Of a stretch of 64,000 nt of DNA, positions 44,908-56,530 are shown one piece after another. Position numbers and translations under genes: made by a program. Positions within the stretch are counted from its first letter, which is position 1. Every line of letters begins with the position of its first letter. Source of the DNA: Phylloscopus collybita (taxonomy: Eukaryota > Chordata > Aves > Passeriformes > Phylloscopidae). The stretch is from NCBI GenBank assembly GCA_027886175.1, contig JAJNNQ010000031.1:1836501-1900500 (forward strand), given 5' to 3'. Below the pieces are notes generated by a model, which was not told where the DNA came from, made no database searches, and worked only from the letters and a program-made list of their open reading frames with translations.

Positions 44908-45690
44908 AATAAGATGAAGTTTAATAAATCCAATCCACTTTGGCCACAATAACCCCCTGCAGTGTTATAGGCTGGGGATGGTGTGGCTGGACAGTGCCCA
45001 GGCAGAAAAGGACCTGGGGGTTCTGGTTCGACTGCCGGCTGAACGTGAGCCAGCAGTGTGTCCTGGTGGCCAAGAAGGCCAATGGCATCCTGGCCTGGAT
45101 CAGGAATGGTGTGGCCAGCAGGAGCAGGGAGGTCATTCTGCCCCTGTACTCGGCACTGGTGAGGCCACACCTTGAGTGTTGTGTCCAGTTTTGGGCCCCT
45201 CAGTTCAGGAAGGACATTGAGATGTTTGAGCGCGTCCAGAGGAGGCAACGAGGTTGGTGAGGGGCTTGGAACACAAACCCTGTGAGGAAGGGCTGAGGGA
45301 GCTGGGGTTGTTCAGCCTGGAGAAAAGGAGACTCAGAGGTGACCTTATCACTCTCTACAACTCCCTGAAGGGTGGTTGCAGTCATCTGGGGGTTGGTCTC
45401 TTTCTCCAGGCAGCACTGACAGAACCAGAGGACACAGTCTCAGGCTGTGCCAAGGGAAATAGAGGTTGGATATAAGAAAAAGCTTTTCACAGAAAGAGTG
45501 ATAAAGTGTTGGAATGGCCTGCCTGGGGAAGTGGTGGAGTCACCATCCCTGGATGTGTTTAAGAAAAGCCTGGATGTGGCACTTGGTGCCGTGGTCTGGT
45601 TGGGGTGTTGGAGCATGGGTTGGACCTGATGATCTTGAAGGTCTCTTCCAACCTAAAATTCTGTGATTCTGTGATTCTTGGTTGTTGGCT
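44908..45690 (+). mobile_element. CR1 LINE, 3' end with remnant of reverse-transcriptase ORF
   Basis: The longest CR1 copy in the window. From CACTTTGGCCACAATAACCC it matches the end of the CR1 ORF2 ([49 protein letters not shown]), then [19 protein letters not shown], and ends with CTCTTCCAACCTAAAATTCT GTGATTCTGTGATTCTTGG, the terminal octamers of an intact 3' end. Frameshifts break the reading frame. It is 5' truncated, as usual. Confidence 0.95.
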
Positions 45691-45934
45691 TTGTCCATTT
45701 CTCTGTCTGAAATTTTCGCTGGCAAATCAATCGTTTTTCGATGGAATTGGCTCTCTAAATTTATAACACAGGGTTTGCTGGGGGGGTCAGTGCCTGGCAG
45801 CACAGAAAGCCTGGAATCCTCAGTGCCCGGCGTTCCAGCAGGGTGGACACTGAGGACATCACAAGGAGCTCCTCAGGGATGCATCAAACACGGGGAAAAC
45901 TGGAAAAGTGATTGGAAAAAGCTTCCCTCAGGCT

Positions 45935-46090
45935 GTGCCTGAGTTGTTTAGGTTGGAAAAGACCTTTTAGGTCATTCAATCCATCCATGGACTGGACACT
46001 GCTGAGGCCACCATTAACCACACCCTGAAATGCCACATCTGCACCACTTGGGAATCCCTCCCATGGGATAGGACCCCAGGAGGTGCCAAA
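45935..46090 (-). mobile_element. CR1 3' fragment
   Basis: GAGTTGTTTAGGTTGGAAAA GACCTTTTAGGTCATTCAAT and following sequence, minus orientation. Confidence 0.8.
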
Positions 46091-46099
46091 AAATTTCAT

Positions 46100-46715
46100 G
46101 TATTTTCTATTTTATATCAATAAATTAGTATGTTTAATGTCTTCTATGCTGTATATATGATATACATTGTTTTATTGAAATATGGTATATGTATTTATAT
46201 AGAACGTGCTGTGCTTATAGATGTTTTTACGTTGTGGCAGATGAAAATTTAATTGTATTATTATGGAACCTTAAATATATTATTTATATTAATTAATCTT
46301 AATATGGGCAGTGCTCTAAGGCTGAGCTCCACGCCACTCACCCCTCCCTGCAGTTGGACATGCTCCATAAATTCAGATATTTCCACAGGCTGAAAAAGCA
46401 GGATTGCCCTGGACAAGGCGGAAGCACAGCTGGATAAATCCCTCCTGTTTTTTGGGAAAGCCTGGCAGGGAAAACTTGCTTTTTGTGTGTGTGTGTGTGT
46501 GTTAAAAATGCGATTTTTTTTCAGGATTTCTACAGAGCCTTCAATCTCCAGGGCCGTCAGTCTCACCCTGACAGAGCCTGAGTGAAAGGCACCACATCAG
46601 CACTAATTATTCCCTCTGACATCCTCAATATTGAGACATCTCTGGAGCCTGAAATCATTCCCACAAACGTGTTTGTGGCACCTCAGCCTCGGGAAGTTTT
46701 CCAGAGATGATCTTT
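46100..46715. other. AT-rich intergenic stretch
   Basis: Includes AT-rich sequence at 46110-46310 and a (GT)n run at about 46484-46501. Nothing else recognised. Confidence 0.55.
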
Positions 46716-47330
46716 GGTTTTGGGCTCCTGGAATAATTGGGATTTGGTTTCCCAGGGATGCTGCTGGGAAGTTTGGGTTCCACTTGAGCTTTACCCTATT
46801 CCTCTGGAATGATTTCCCACCACAGTCCAGCATATTAACATGGAATTTGAGCTCCTGGAATAGCAGGATTTGGTTTCTCAGGGATGCTGCTGGTTCCTCT
46901 TGAGTTTTACCCTATTCCTCTGGAATGATTTCCATAGTCCAACATGTTAACATGGAATTTGAGCTCCTGGAATAATTGGGATTTGGTTTTCCAGGGATGC
47001 TGCTGGGAAGTTTAGGTTCCACTTGAGCTTTACCCCATTCCTCTGGAATGATTTCAATAGTCCAACATGTTAACATGGAATTTGAGCTCCTGGGATAACT
47101 GGGATTTGGTTTTCCAGGGATGGCTGCTGGGAAGTTTGGGTTCCACTTGAGCTTTACCCTGTTCCTCTGGAATTATTTCCATAGTCCAACACATTAAGAT
47201 GGAATTTGAGCTCCTGGAATAGCAGGATTTGGTTTTCCTTGGGTGCCAGGGCATTGCTGTAGCCTCGTGCTGGGAAGTTTGTGTTCCACCCAGATTTTAT
47301 CCAATTCCTCTGGAGCTATCTCCAGCACTT
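46716..47330 (+). repeat. About 120-bp tandem repeat, five copies
   Basis: GAGCTCCTGGAATAATTGGG, GATTTGGTTTTCCAGGGATG CTGCTGGGAAG and TTCCACTTGAGCTTTACCC recur at about 46726, 46846, 46959, 47082 and 47205. Copy 2 lacks an internal 10-bp piece and copy 5 diverges on the right. Confidence 0.9.
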
Positions 47331-47764
47331 CAACGTGAAATTTGAGGCAGTGCCTCAATTGCTTGGAAAAGTGAGCGTTATGTAAAACCAGCTGAAGCGT
47401 TCTGTGTGCTCAGAGCTGTCAAAGTATTGGAATCCCTTTGTTATTTTATGGATTGAAAAATGGAAGCAAAAGAGGGCGAGTGCTCGCCCAGGGCTGCGCA
47501 TTCCATGGGGGAATAAAAACTGACAATGGCACAGCCAGGCCAGGCCAGGCCAGGGAAATATGAACTCTTTGTCAGCCTCAGGAATTTGGGAAGTGCAGGA
47601 CAGCAGACCCCACACGGTGTTTGTGTTCCTGAAGTGCTGAGCTCTCTGCCTTGGGGGGTGTATTCAAAAGCCACCAAAAATTCCGGCCATTCCCAGCCTC
47701 TCCGCGGGGAAGATTAAAAACCCCAAAAATTAAACCAATGGAAAATTGTTCACAGTGGGAATCT

Positions 47765-47950
47765 CATGTGGAATTACAGCCTTGGTGAGGTTGGAAAATC
47801 CCTCTGAGATGGAACACAACCATTCCCAGCTCTGCCAAGGCCAGCACTGCCCATTGTCCCCAAGTGCCACGTCCACAGGGCTTGGAAATCCATCTAGGAG
47901 CAGAAATTCTTCCTTAATATCCAACATAAACCTTCCCTGGCACAACTTTT
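47765..47950 (-). mobile_element. CR1 3' fragment
   Basis: GAGGTTGGAAAATCCCTCTG, CCCAAGTGCCACGTCCACAG and AATATCCAACATAAACCTTC CCTGGCACAACTTTTGAGGC follow the CR1 order. Confidence 0.75.
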
Positions 47951-48202
47951 GAGGCCTGGCTTTGTGTGGTTTTTTTTAGGATAACTCTAAGATCCCTCCT
48001 TGTTGGGCTGGGAGTTCCACAAAATCCAGTGGGATCCTTGGTGGGGGTGACCCCATCCCCTTACTCTGCATCCCGGGAAACACTGATCCCATGGGTGCTC
48101 CCACATTCCAGGTGTTCTGCTCCAACAGAAGCTGTTGTTGGATCACAACCACTTTGTTTTGATTGTTCTGGGACGTTCCTTTCCTGAGGTGGTTTTTTTT
48201 TT

Positions 48203-48558
48203 AAGAATCAGGGTATTTAAGAATTGGAGTTTATAAGAATTGGGGTATTTAAGAATTGGGGTATTTAAGAACTGGGGTTTTTAAGAATTGGGGTTTTTAA
48301 GAATTGGAGTTTTTAAGAATTGGGGTTTTTAAGAATTGGGGTCTTTAAGAATTGGGGTTTTTAAGAATTCGGGTCTTTAAGAATTGGAGTTTTTAAGAAT
48401 TGGGGTTTTTAAGAACTGGGGTCTTTAAGAATTTGTGTCTTTAAGAATTGGAGTTTATAAGAATTGAGGTCTTTAAGAACTGGAGTTTATAAGAATTGGG
48501 GTTTTTAAGAATTTGAGTTTTTAAGAATTTGAGTCTTTAAGAATTGGGGTTTTTAAGA
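48203..48558 (+). repeat. 17-bp minisatellite, about 21 copies
   Basis: Unit TTTTTAAGAATTGGGGT, with TTTATAAG, GTATTTAAG and GTCTTTAAG variants. Confidence 0.95.
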
Positions 48559-50699
48559 GTTCATTTCCCTTTTCCTCTGGCGCTCACCTGGAAAAGCAGA
48601 GGTGGGAATTTGGCAGCTCTGCCTCACTTCACACCCTCCCCGAAGCCCTCAGTGCCCACCTGGAGATGTCTGAGGTGTTTGCTGATGGATCACGGGATGC
48701 TCAGCCCTGCCCTGCGCCGGGAAAACCGGGACAGCTCCAAAGAGCTCTCGGTGATCCCAGGAAAACAGGGAAGCGTCCGAGGGGCTTGGGCACCTGTAAC
48801 CCCACAGAGCAGCTGGCACAGGCGGCTGTGCCTGCACAAAAAACACCCCCAGGTGTGCCAGGGCACAGCCAGGGTCACTCCCTCACCTTTAAAAAGCCTG
48901 GAATTCCCAAATTCCCGGGAAGAACCGGCTGGCAGAGCATCCTGCCGGCGCAGGAAACCATGGCAACAACTCTTTTAAGCATTTCTGGGCTGGTTAATTT
49001 GGCCTAAACACTTCACAGGCGGTTTTGTTTGGTGGTTTTTTTTTTTTTTTCTTTCTTTTTTTTTTTTTTTTTTTTTTTTTTTCCCTCCAGCTATTTTTAT
49101 ATTTCCATTTCGCCGCGGATTTTAATAGGCTGGGCTGAGATCTTTGTCCCTGCCTGCAACTGAGGCACTCTCAGACGTTTCTCACGAAAATTCCTGGGGC
49201 AGAGAAGAGCTTGGCTGGCCAGAGGTGATGCCTGACACCGTTTTTAACCTTGGATCCGGGGCTAACAAAGCTCAGACTAAGACAGGGGAGGAGCTGAGGC
49301 TTCGCTTTTCTGGGAGCCTCCAGTGCCCCCCTCCCTCCTCACTGGAGTCGAGTAATTATTGTTATTAAAGCAAGAGCAGGGCGAAGAGGGAGATGCTTTT
49401 TGACTTCTGCAGACACTTCTTTTCCCCGGTTGTTTTTTTTTTTTTTTTGTAAGATTACCCTCAAGAACAAGAGAGCCCATTTAATTCCCGGTGTAATGAC
49501 TCTCCAGCATCCCCAATTCTCCCACTTCCAAGCACATTTGAGCTGCCTGAGATCTCCAGATTGCTGGGAAGACTCGTCAGGTACCGGGCTGAATGTCAGG
49601 CGTAAAAGCTTAATAAGTGACAAGGCTTTACATTTTTTCGGTGCAATCGAATCTAAAAGCTTCCACTCAGTTCAAATTACCAGAGGTAATTTCAACACAG
49701 CTGTCAAGGCTTGCTTGCTTTTTTTTTTTTATTATTATTATTTAATTTTTTTTTCCTCCCCTCTTAGAAATGAGAGTTTTTCCTAAAGTGCTTTTACATT
49801 TCGGGGGTGATTTCTTTGTGTGCAGGTGTTGCTGGGGAGAGGTGAAGCTTCACTTTTTTGCTAGGAGGGGTTTTTTTGGTTTTTTTTTTTTTTCGGTCTT
49901 TCTGTCCTTATCCCTGCTGCTGGAAAAGATCCTCCGAGTTCAGATTGGGGAAATGATCTTGGGGAAAATAAAAAATCTTGGGGGAAATTATTTTTCCCCC
50001 AAATAATATTAATATTAATATTAATAATTATAATTATTATAATTATATATATAAAAATATAATAATTAATATTAATAAATGGGGGAAATAATTTTTTTTA
50101 AAAAAATTGGAGATTAGGTGTTTAACCCTGACCTCCAGGTGTGAACTTGTGGGGTTGGGGTGAGGAAGGCTGAAACAAAGAGAAAAAACCACAACAACCC
50201 CAAAAAACAAACAACAACAACAAAAACCCCAAAACCACAAACAAACAAACAAAAAGCCCAGACCCTGCTCTGAGGACAAGAGGGATTAATTCTCTCTAAA
50301 TAATTGTAAACATGTGCAGAATGCACTTTAAAATCAGGAGGGAGAAGGGAAGAAGCAGAATTCCTTCCAGGAAAGGTCCTGCCCCAACCCCTCGTTCCTT
50401 TTGTGAGGCCTCGGAAGGAAAGGGTTGAAGCAGAAAACTCAAAAAATTCAAAAATTCAAAAATTCAGAAATTCAAAAATTTAAAAATGCAAAGTTTATGG
50501 GACATTAGGCCAGAAAATAAAAAAAAAAACCTGGGGATGAACTGACCCAGAGTTTGGTGATGGAGGAAAAAGAGAAAAAAAACCCCAATCCCAGCAAACA
50601 GCATTTTCCTTATGGTTTGGTCCAAGAAAATCCAGGTTTTCCTTCATTTCTGCACCTGATGTGCTTCCATCCAAGCACACAAAGTCCCCACAAAACCTG

Positions 50700-50955
50700 A
50701 TTTTTTTGGTTGGTTTTTTTTTTTTTTTTTTTTTTTTGTGTTTTGGGGATTTTTTTGTTTGTGGGGTTTTTTTGGTTTTTTTTGGTGGGTTTGTTTGCTT
50801 GTTTGTTTGTTTGGGTTTTTTTGTGGGTTTTGGTTTGGTTTGGGTTGGGTTTTTTTGGTTTTTGTTTGTTTGGATTTTGGGAGGGGCTTGGGTTTGGGTT
50901 GTTTGTTTTTTTTTTTTTTTTGCTTTTTGGGGTTTTTTTAATTGTTTTTGGTTTT
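50700..50955 (+). repeat. T-rich tract with GGTTT and GTTT units
   Basis: Nearly all T and G on plus. The Phe/Gly/Trp-rich and (on minus) Lys/Pro/Asn-rich frames are artefacts. Confidence 0.9.
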
Positions 50956-51678
50956 GTTTTCTGGCCCAAAGAGACTTTCCCAGGATTGCAGAGCTCCCTT
51001 TGGTAGGGGTTTGGTGGCTCCAGTAATTCAGGGCACAGGAATTGTGTGGAAGCCTCTGCTGGAGGTTCCCTCAGCAGCTCCCACCATCAGCCCCCACTGG
51101 AGGATCCTACAAAAAAAAAAAAAGCCATCAAAATCAAATCATCCTCCTTAAAATGGTGACAGAAACAACTTTTGGGGATTTTAAAGGATTTTTTCCCCAT
51201 TTAGATGCACCTGATCCTCCAAACCCTGCTGGGGACTCACCAGCCCAGAATTTCACCCCTTTTTAAATGACCTTGGTGTTTGACTTTGTTCATTTTTAAA
51301 TCCTTTTTTATAATTTTATTTTTTTTTAAATTTTGTCTTGCACTCCAAGGCAGCTCCTGGGTGCTCAAATTCCCCTCTGGGATTGTTTCAGCTCCTAAGG
51401 GATGGAACATTTGGCTCTGCAGGGACCCCAAACCTGGAGGCTGAGTGACTTTTTCATCATCACCCTGAAATCCAAGATCCTGATGAAGACTTTTTTTTTT
51501 TTACACAAAACTACCTCTCAAATCCTCCAAATTTCTGAATTCCTCATGTCAGGGCCAACCAAACTTCACAGAAAATACTATTTTTTTTTTTTTAAGTCCA
51601 CTTTCCCAGGGAATGAGAAAGAATTTGTAAGGCGAGGTGGAAAGGCTGGAATTCAATGGAAGACACTGAAAAGGGATG

Positions 51679-51709
<31 letters not shown>

Positions 51710-52169
51710 GAGATTTTCTTCTCAGGGTGGGGAAATCCTGGGTTTGATGCCAGTCCTGCCCATGAGAAGTGAATTCCTGGTATTCCAACTTCTCCTGAAA
51801 GGTGGGGAGAGGAAAACTGCTGCCCCTCCATGGGATCAAACCCATCACAAACCCCAAACTATGTCCTGGTCAGAATTTTCTTCCCCCTCACAAAACCCTC
51901 ACGGAAGAAGACTGGAAAGACACAGAGATATTGAAAATTTTGATGAAAATAAACATTGAGATGGGGAAAAGAGAGAAGGGAAAGCACAGGGAGGAAAATT
52001 ATTCCCTGAGTGATGGAGCAGGAAGTGGAAGAGCTGCTTGGAAAGATCCAACCTGGACTGGAGAAGCTCCCACAGAGCGCCCAAAACCCAGGGAAAAGTC
52101 ATTCCAGGGAATTCAGGTGAGATTTCAGCAGAAATCCTCTGAGCTGAGCACAGTAAAACCTGTGCCTCT

Positions 52170-52420
52170 GTTTATTATTATTATTATTATTATTACTACT
52201 ATTATTATTATTACTATTATTATTATTATATAAAATAATTATAGTTATTATTCGTTAGTTATTCCTTTATTTTCTTTTCAAATTATTAATAATATTTTAA
52301 TTAAATAATAATATTTTATAATTTAATTATAATTTTTATTTATTTATATTTCTTTTAAGGTTATTTATTTATTTATTTAGTTAGTTTATTAGTTTATTAA
52401 TTATTACTATTTTATAACCC
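52170..52420 (+). repeat. (ATT)n microsatellite and AT-rich flank
   Basis: ATT triplets with ACT interruptions to about 52230, then A/T-only sequence with TTTA units near 52363-52380. Confidence 0.9.
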
Positions 52421-52794
52421 ATCTTTATACCCAAAGTTGTTTCTCCTGGCAGGAACCACAATGCTTCAATTTGAGCATTTTGCATTGGAAGGAAGGAGGG
52501 AAAATGGGAATTTTTGTTGTTTTTCCTGGTTTTTTTTTCCCCAGCAGGAGTTCAGGAGCACTGTCCCCTGCACACAGCTGCCTCAGTGATGACAAACTGG
52601 TTATTAAGATTATTTCTCATTCTAAAAATAGAACCCCAGGCATCCATCCTGTCAGGTGGAATAATGCCTGGGATTTGCACGACTTGACACAAAAATGACA
52701 GAGCTGAGGATTCAAAACTTCCCAGTTTTGTTCTGCTTGCTGCTTTAAATGAGGTTGGTTTTTTTTTTCTCTCTCTCTTCACCTTTTAAGAATC

Positions 52795-53554
52795 TGTCTT
52801 GGGTTATGGAACCAAAAATGTGTATTCTATTTCATCTGTTGAAAGCAGCTGAGGAGATGTTGTTTTTCTTTATCTCTTGTAACTCTGGGAGGAGAGGGGT
52901 GGGTGCCTTCTGATAATGGGGCAGCTGTTCAAACCAGGTAGGGCATTGTTTGTTATCTCTGTCACCACCTGTCCTCCCTCCAGGGGATCTCTGCTGCTAA
53001 TGGGCCATTAATGATTATCTTCTGCTGATGGGCCATGAAGGCTCACCAGTGACAGGACACATTCCATCATCCCAGTGGGAGATGCTCCACCCAGTGGGAG
53101 GAGCCAACCATTCCTGCCTGGATAAAAACTGAGACTCAGGAACACCAGGGATCTGGTTCCACCGGATTCCTGGAGGAAACTGGACCCTTCTCACCATCCC
53201 TGGACCCTTCTCACCACCACTGGACCCTTGTTCTACAGGATCATCTCTGCCCCACCAGACCCACCTCTGCCACTCCAGCAGGACTCACTTTGGGGCTGCT
53301 CCCAACCCCCTGACCAACAGGGTGTCAGGTTGGAGCTCTGACTCTGTCAGGGTTCTCCAGGATTGTTGTTTGTTTTACTACTCCATTTGTATTGTTAATA
53401 TTCCCAGTAAAGAACTGTTATTCCTGTTCCCAAATCTTTGCCTGAAAGCCCTTAAATGCAAAATTATAATTTGGAGGGGTTGAGGGGTTTACATTCTCCA
53501 TTCCAAGGGGAACTCCAGCTTTCCCAGGCAGATATGTCTTTCCAAACCAAGACA
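52795..53554 (+). mobile_element. Solo LTR of an endogenous retrovirus, about 760 bp
   Basis: Begins TGTCTTGG and ends CCAAGACA, perfect 8-bp inverted termini of the TG...CA type. The flanks GAATC and GAATA look like a 4-5-bp target duplication. A GATAAAAA box near 53121 and an AGTAAA polyA signal at 53406-53411 fit U3-R. There are no gag, pol or env genes beside it, so it is most simply a solo LTR left by recombination. A short GACCCTTCTCACCA duplication lies near 53184-53213. Confidence 0.8.
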
Positions 53555-53559
53555 GAATA

Positions 53560-54590
53560 TATATTTTTTTTTCCTGCAGTGGGGAAAATCCCACAAGTGG
53601 TTGATCACCAGTGGTGAAACCCCCCAAAAAAAGTCTCCACAGCACAATTTCTGCTCCTATTTTATTTTTTTTTGGGGGGGCGGGGAGAGCAATTATTTTT
53701 CTGGAGAAGTTAAGGAGAAGTTCCCAAACACCTGTGCCAGCAAAAAAAAGCAGGAGAGGTAAAAAAATAAATTAAAAGGAAGGGCACAAACAGAAACTTT
53801 CAATATAATTGAGATCAGAACAAGAGAAAAACAGGATAGGAATGGAAAATATATGGAGAGGAAAGGTCTTGAAAGGGTGGGAAATTCCTGTATCCAGGCT
53901 CTGTTGGGTTAGAGATTAAATAAAAGTTATTCAAGGGATCCAGGGAAAGGCAGGTTTGGAAATTTAGCAGAAATTTAGGGTATGTAGGAAGTGAACTTGA
54001 AAAAAAAATATAAAAATAGCATTTTCTGTAAAGTTTGGTTGGCCCTGACATGAGAAATTCAGAAATTTGGAGGATTTGAGAGGTAGTTTGGTAAAAAGAA
54101 AAAGTAAAAAGGAAAAGGCTGAGAATTCCAGAGTTAGCAAAGGGGAAATAAAACAGAAATGTGCTTGGAGAAATCCTGGGAAATGAAAAGGAAGAAATGG
54201 GAGAAGTGGGAGTGAGAGGTAGGGAAGGCCAGATGGAGGCTGGGATCGCTGTAATGGGATTAACAGTGATTAAACAATCCAGCAGAAATCTCATTTATTG
54301 GGCCCTGCCCTCTGAACCCAGGCTGGGGGAGGTTAAACCAGGAGAAAATTCCCTCGGAGGAGGGAGTGTGGGATTATCCCCTTTTTCTGACCCAGGGAGG
54401 CGTTTTAAAACATTTTATTCTGTTTTCAGTCTCACGTGAAGGGTGAGATGGTGCAGGTGTCACAGCTCACGCCACCACAATCAGAAGCCAAACTATTTCC
54501 TAATTTGAATCCTTTATAAACATTTTTTGGCCTGTTGGCTTTTGCCACACCATGCTGTTGATGCCCTAAAGCCAATCACCTAAAATTACC
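53560..54590. other. Intergenic, nothing recognised apart from the inverted repeat arm
   Basis: A/G-rich in places. No gene. Confidence 0.5.
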
Positions 54591-54591
54591 C

Positions 54592-54960
54592 TGTTGCAAT
54601 AGGACACAAATGAACAACACTCACACACTGAGATGTCCAAGGCCCAAAAAAAACGGGGAACTTTATTTACAGACCTTGACATTTATAGAATTCCAACAGT
54701 GACCGTGGATTGGAGGATGAAAATTGTCCTCTCCAACCACAGTTGTCAACCCAACAGTCCATCAACAGCCTCCTCCTTATGAGAAGAGTGTAAACATGAA
54801 AGGACAGTTACAACAACAATGGGTTGTTTATGTGAAAATCCATGAGAAACTCTTATTACAAAAAGTAAAATCATCAGAAGGCTGAAGGAACTTTGGAAAA
54901 ACTTTAGAAAAACAGAGAAGAAAAGGGCAGCATTACCCCTTGTGGGTCCTGCAATACATC
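54592..54960 (-). mobile_element. Candidate LTR fragment, minus orientation
   Basis: On the minus strand TATAAAT (54687-54681) is followed by AATAAA (54667-54662), and the sequence ends ATTGCAACA at 54592, a plausible LTR 3' end. The other terminus was not found; similar-looking sequence may extend to about 55185. Confidence 0.4.
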
Positions 54961-55187
54961 CTTCAGGGTTCTACTTCTTCAAAATACCTGCTCTGTTTGC
55001 AAGGCCATGGTTTGAAAGTGGTTTCCAGCTCCATTTCTCTCTCAACAATGTCCGTCCTGTCCCATGGCCATTCTAAGTCAGCCTGTTTTACCTCAGAGTT
55101 TGCACATGGACGCTGTGTGAGCTTCCAGAACTCTCTGCAAATCCATTTCCCACATTGGAATGGCTTCAGACTGAAGGAATGTTGATG

Positions 55188-55375
55188 TAGATGAGATATT
55201 GGGAAGGAATTCCTGGCTGGGAGGGTGGGGAGAAGCTGTGGCTGCACCTGGATGTGTCCAAGGCCAGGTTGGACATTGGGACTTGGAGCAGCCTGGGATG
55301 GTGGAAGGTGTCAGGGGTAAACTGGATGGGCTTTAAGGTCCTTCCAACCCAAACTCTGTGTTCCTGTGCCTCTGA
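55188..55375 (+). mobile_element. CR1 3' fragment
   Basis: GGGAAGGAATTCCTGGCTGG GAGGGTGGGGAGAAGCTGTG, then TGGGCTTTAAGGTCCTTCCA ACCCAAACTCTGTG. Confidence 0.85.
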
Positions 55376-55859
55376 GAAAATAAGGCTGAATTCCTGAATT
55401 CCTGAATTCCTGAATTACTGAGTCCCTTCTGTGGCAGGGCCAAACACTCTGGTGACAGCCATGGATTGTCCCATGCCACAGATTCCCTTCCTTCCCACAG
55501 ATAATCGGAGCAGTGAAAAACAACACTTTCCACCCAAAACTATGCTTTCCCACCCAAAATTCCAGCTGATTTTTATTCACCCAGACAAACTGGATGTCCC
55601 AGATCTGGGGCAGCAGTGCCTGCCCTTCCATTTCCATCTCTTTCTCCATACCCTGTGCTCTTCCTTGTCCAGCAGGAATTGCAGTTGCCACCACCCCAAG
55701 CTCTGATCAGTGCTGAAGCAGTTGCTGAGCAACCAGAGAACCTCCCTGCAGCAGTTTGGGAACAAAGTCTGGTATTTGTGTGGAGTGGGGACAGGTTTGG
55801 AAAGGCAAAATACCCTCTCCCTGGCTGCCCTGCACCCCTGGAGTGTGGCAGGAGGGTGT

Positions 55860-56530
55860 GGATGGCAGGGAGTCCAACCCAAGCTAGACCAGGCTCTTCC
55901 CAGCTCTTTATGGGATGGTGCACCTGGGATGGGGGCTAGGTCCTCATTAGGTTCCTGGGAATCCAACCCAGGGTTTGACCACATTCTTTCCAGTTCCTTC
56001 TAGAATTATACCCATTTAGCACAAATCAAATCCTAATTAGGTCCCTGGCAATCCAACCCAGAGCTTGACCACGTTCTTCCCAGTTTCTTCTGGAATTAAA
56101 CCCCTTTAATAGGGATTGAATCTGAGTTATGTCTCTGTGAGTCCAGCCCAGGGCTTGACCAAGTTTTTCCCAGTTCTTTCTGGGATGATGCACCTGGAAT
56201 GGGGGTTAGGTCCTCATTAGTTTCCTGGGAATCCAACCCAGGGTTTGACCATGTTCTTCCCAGTTCCTTCTGGAATGAAACCCCTTTAACAGGGACTAAA
56301 TCCTAATTAGGTCCCTGGGAGTTCCAACCCAGGGCTTAACTGTGCTTTTCCCAGTTCCTTCTGGGATGAAACTCCTTGATTGTGGATTAAATTCTAATGA
56401 GGTCTCTGGGAGGCCAACTCAGGGCTCTTCCTTCTGGAATGATGTCCCTTTAACAGAGATCCAATCCTAACCAGGTCTCTGTGAGTCCAGCTCAGGGCTT
56501 GCCCAGGTTTTCCCCCAGTTTCCTCCAGGA
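55860..56530 (+). repeat. About 88-bp tandem repeat, about seven copies
   Basis: GGTCCCTGGGAATCCAACCC, AGGGCTTGACCAnGTTCTTC and CCAGTTCCTTCTGGAATGAA ACCCCTTTAA recur at about 55959, 56040, 56130, 56222, 56309, 56401 and 56475. Confidence 0.9.

Larger units (their letters stand above)
48560..52790. other. Intergenic with many simple repeats
   Basis: T-runs at about 49035-49082 and 49432-49448, ATT runs near 50000-50090, an AAAAATTC array at 50437-50490, a T/G tract at 50700-50950, an A-run at 51680-51706, and an ATT/TTA tract at 52170-52420. No gene recognised. Confidence 0.6.
51508..54092. repeat. Inverted pair of an about 88-bp dispersed repeat
   Basis: AAACTACCTCTCAAATCCTC, CAAATTTCTGAATTCCTCAT, GTCAGGGCCAACCAAACTT and ACAGAAAATACTATTTTT at 51508-51595 recur as the reverse complement at 54005-54092 with few changes. 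The arms are 2.4 kb apart and flank the solo LTR. Confidence 0.85.

Noticed and set aside
44940..45630. Frames with reverse-transcriptase-like sequence as a host gene
   Set aside because: They are the decayed 3' end of a CR1 LINE, broken by frameshifts.
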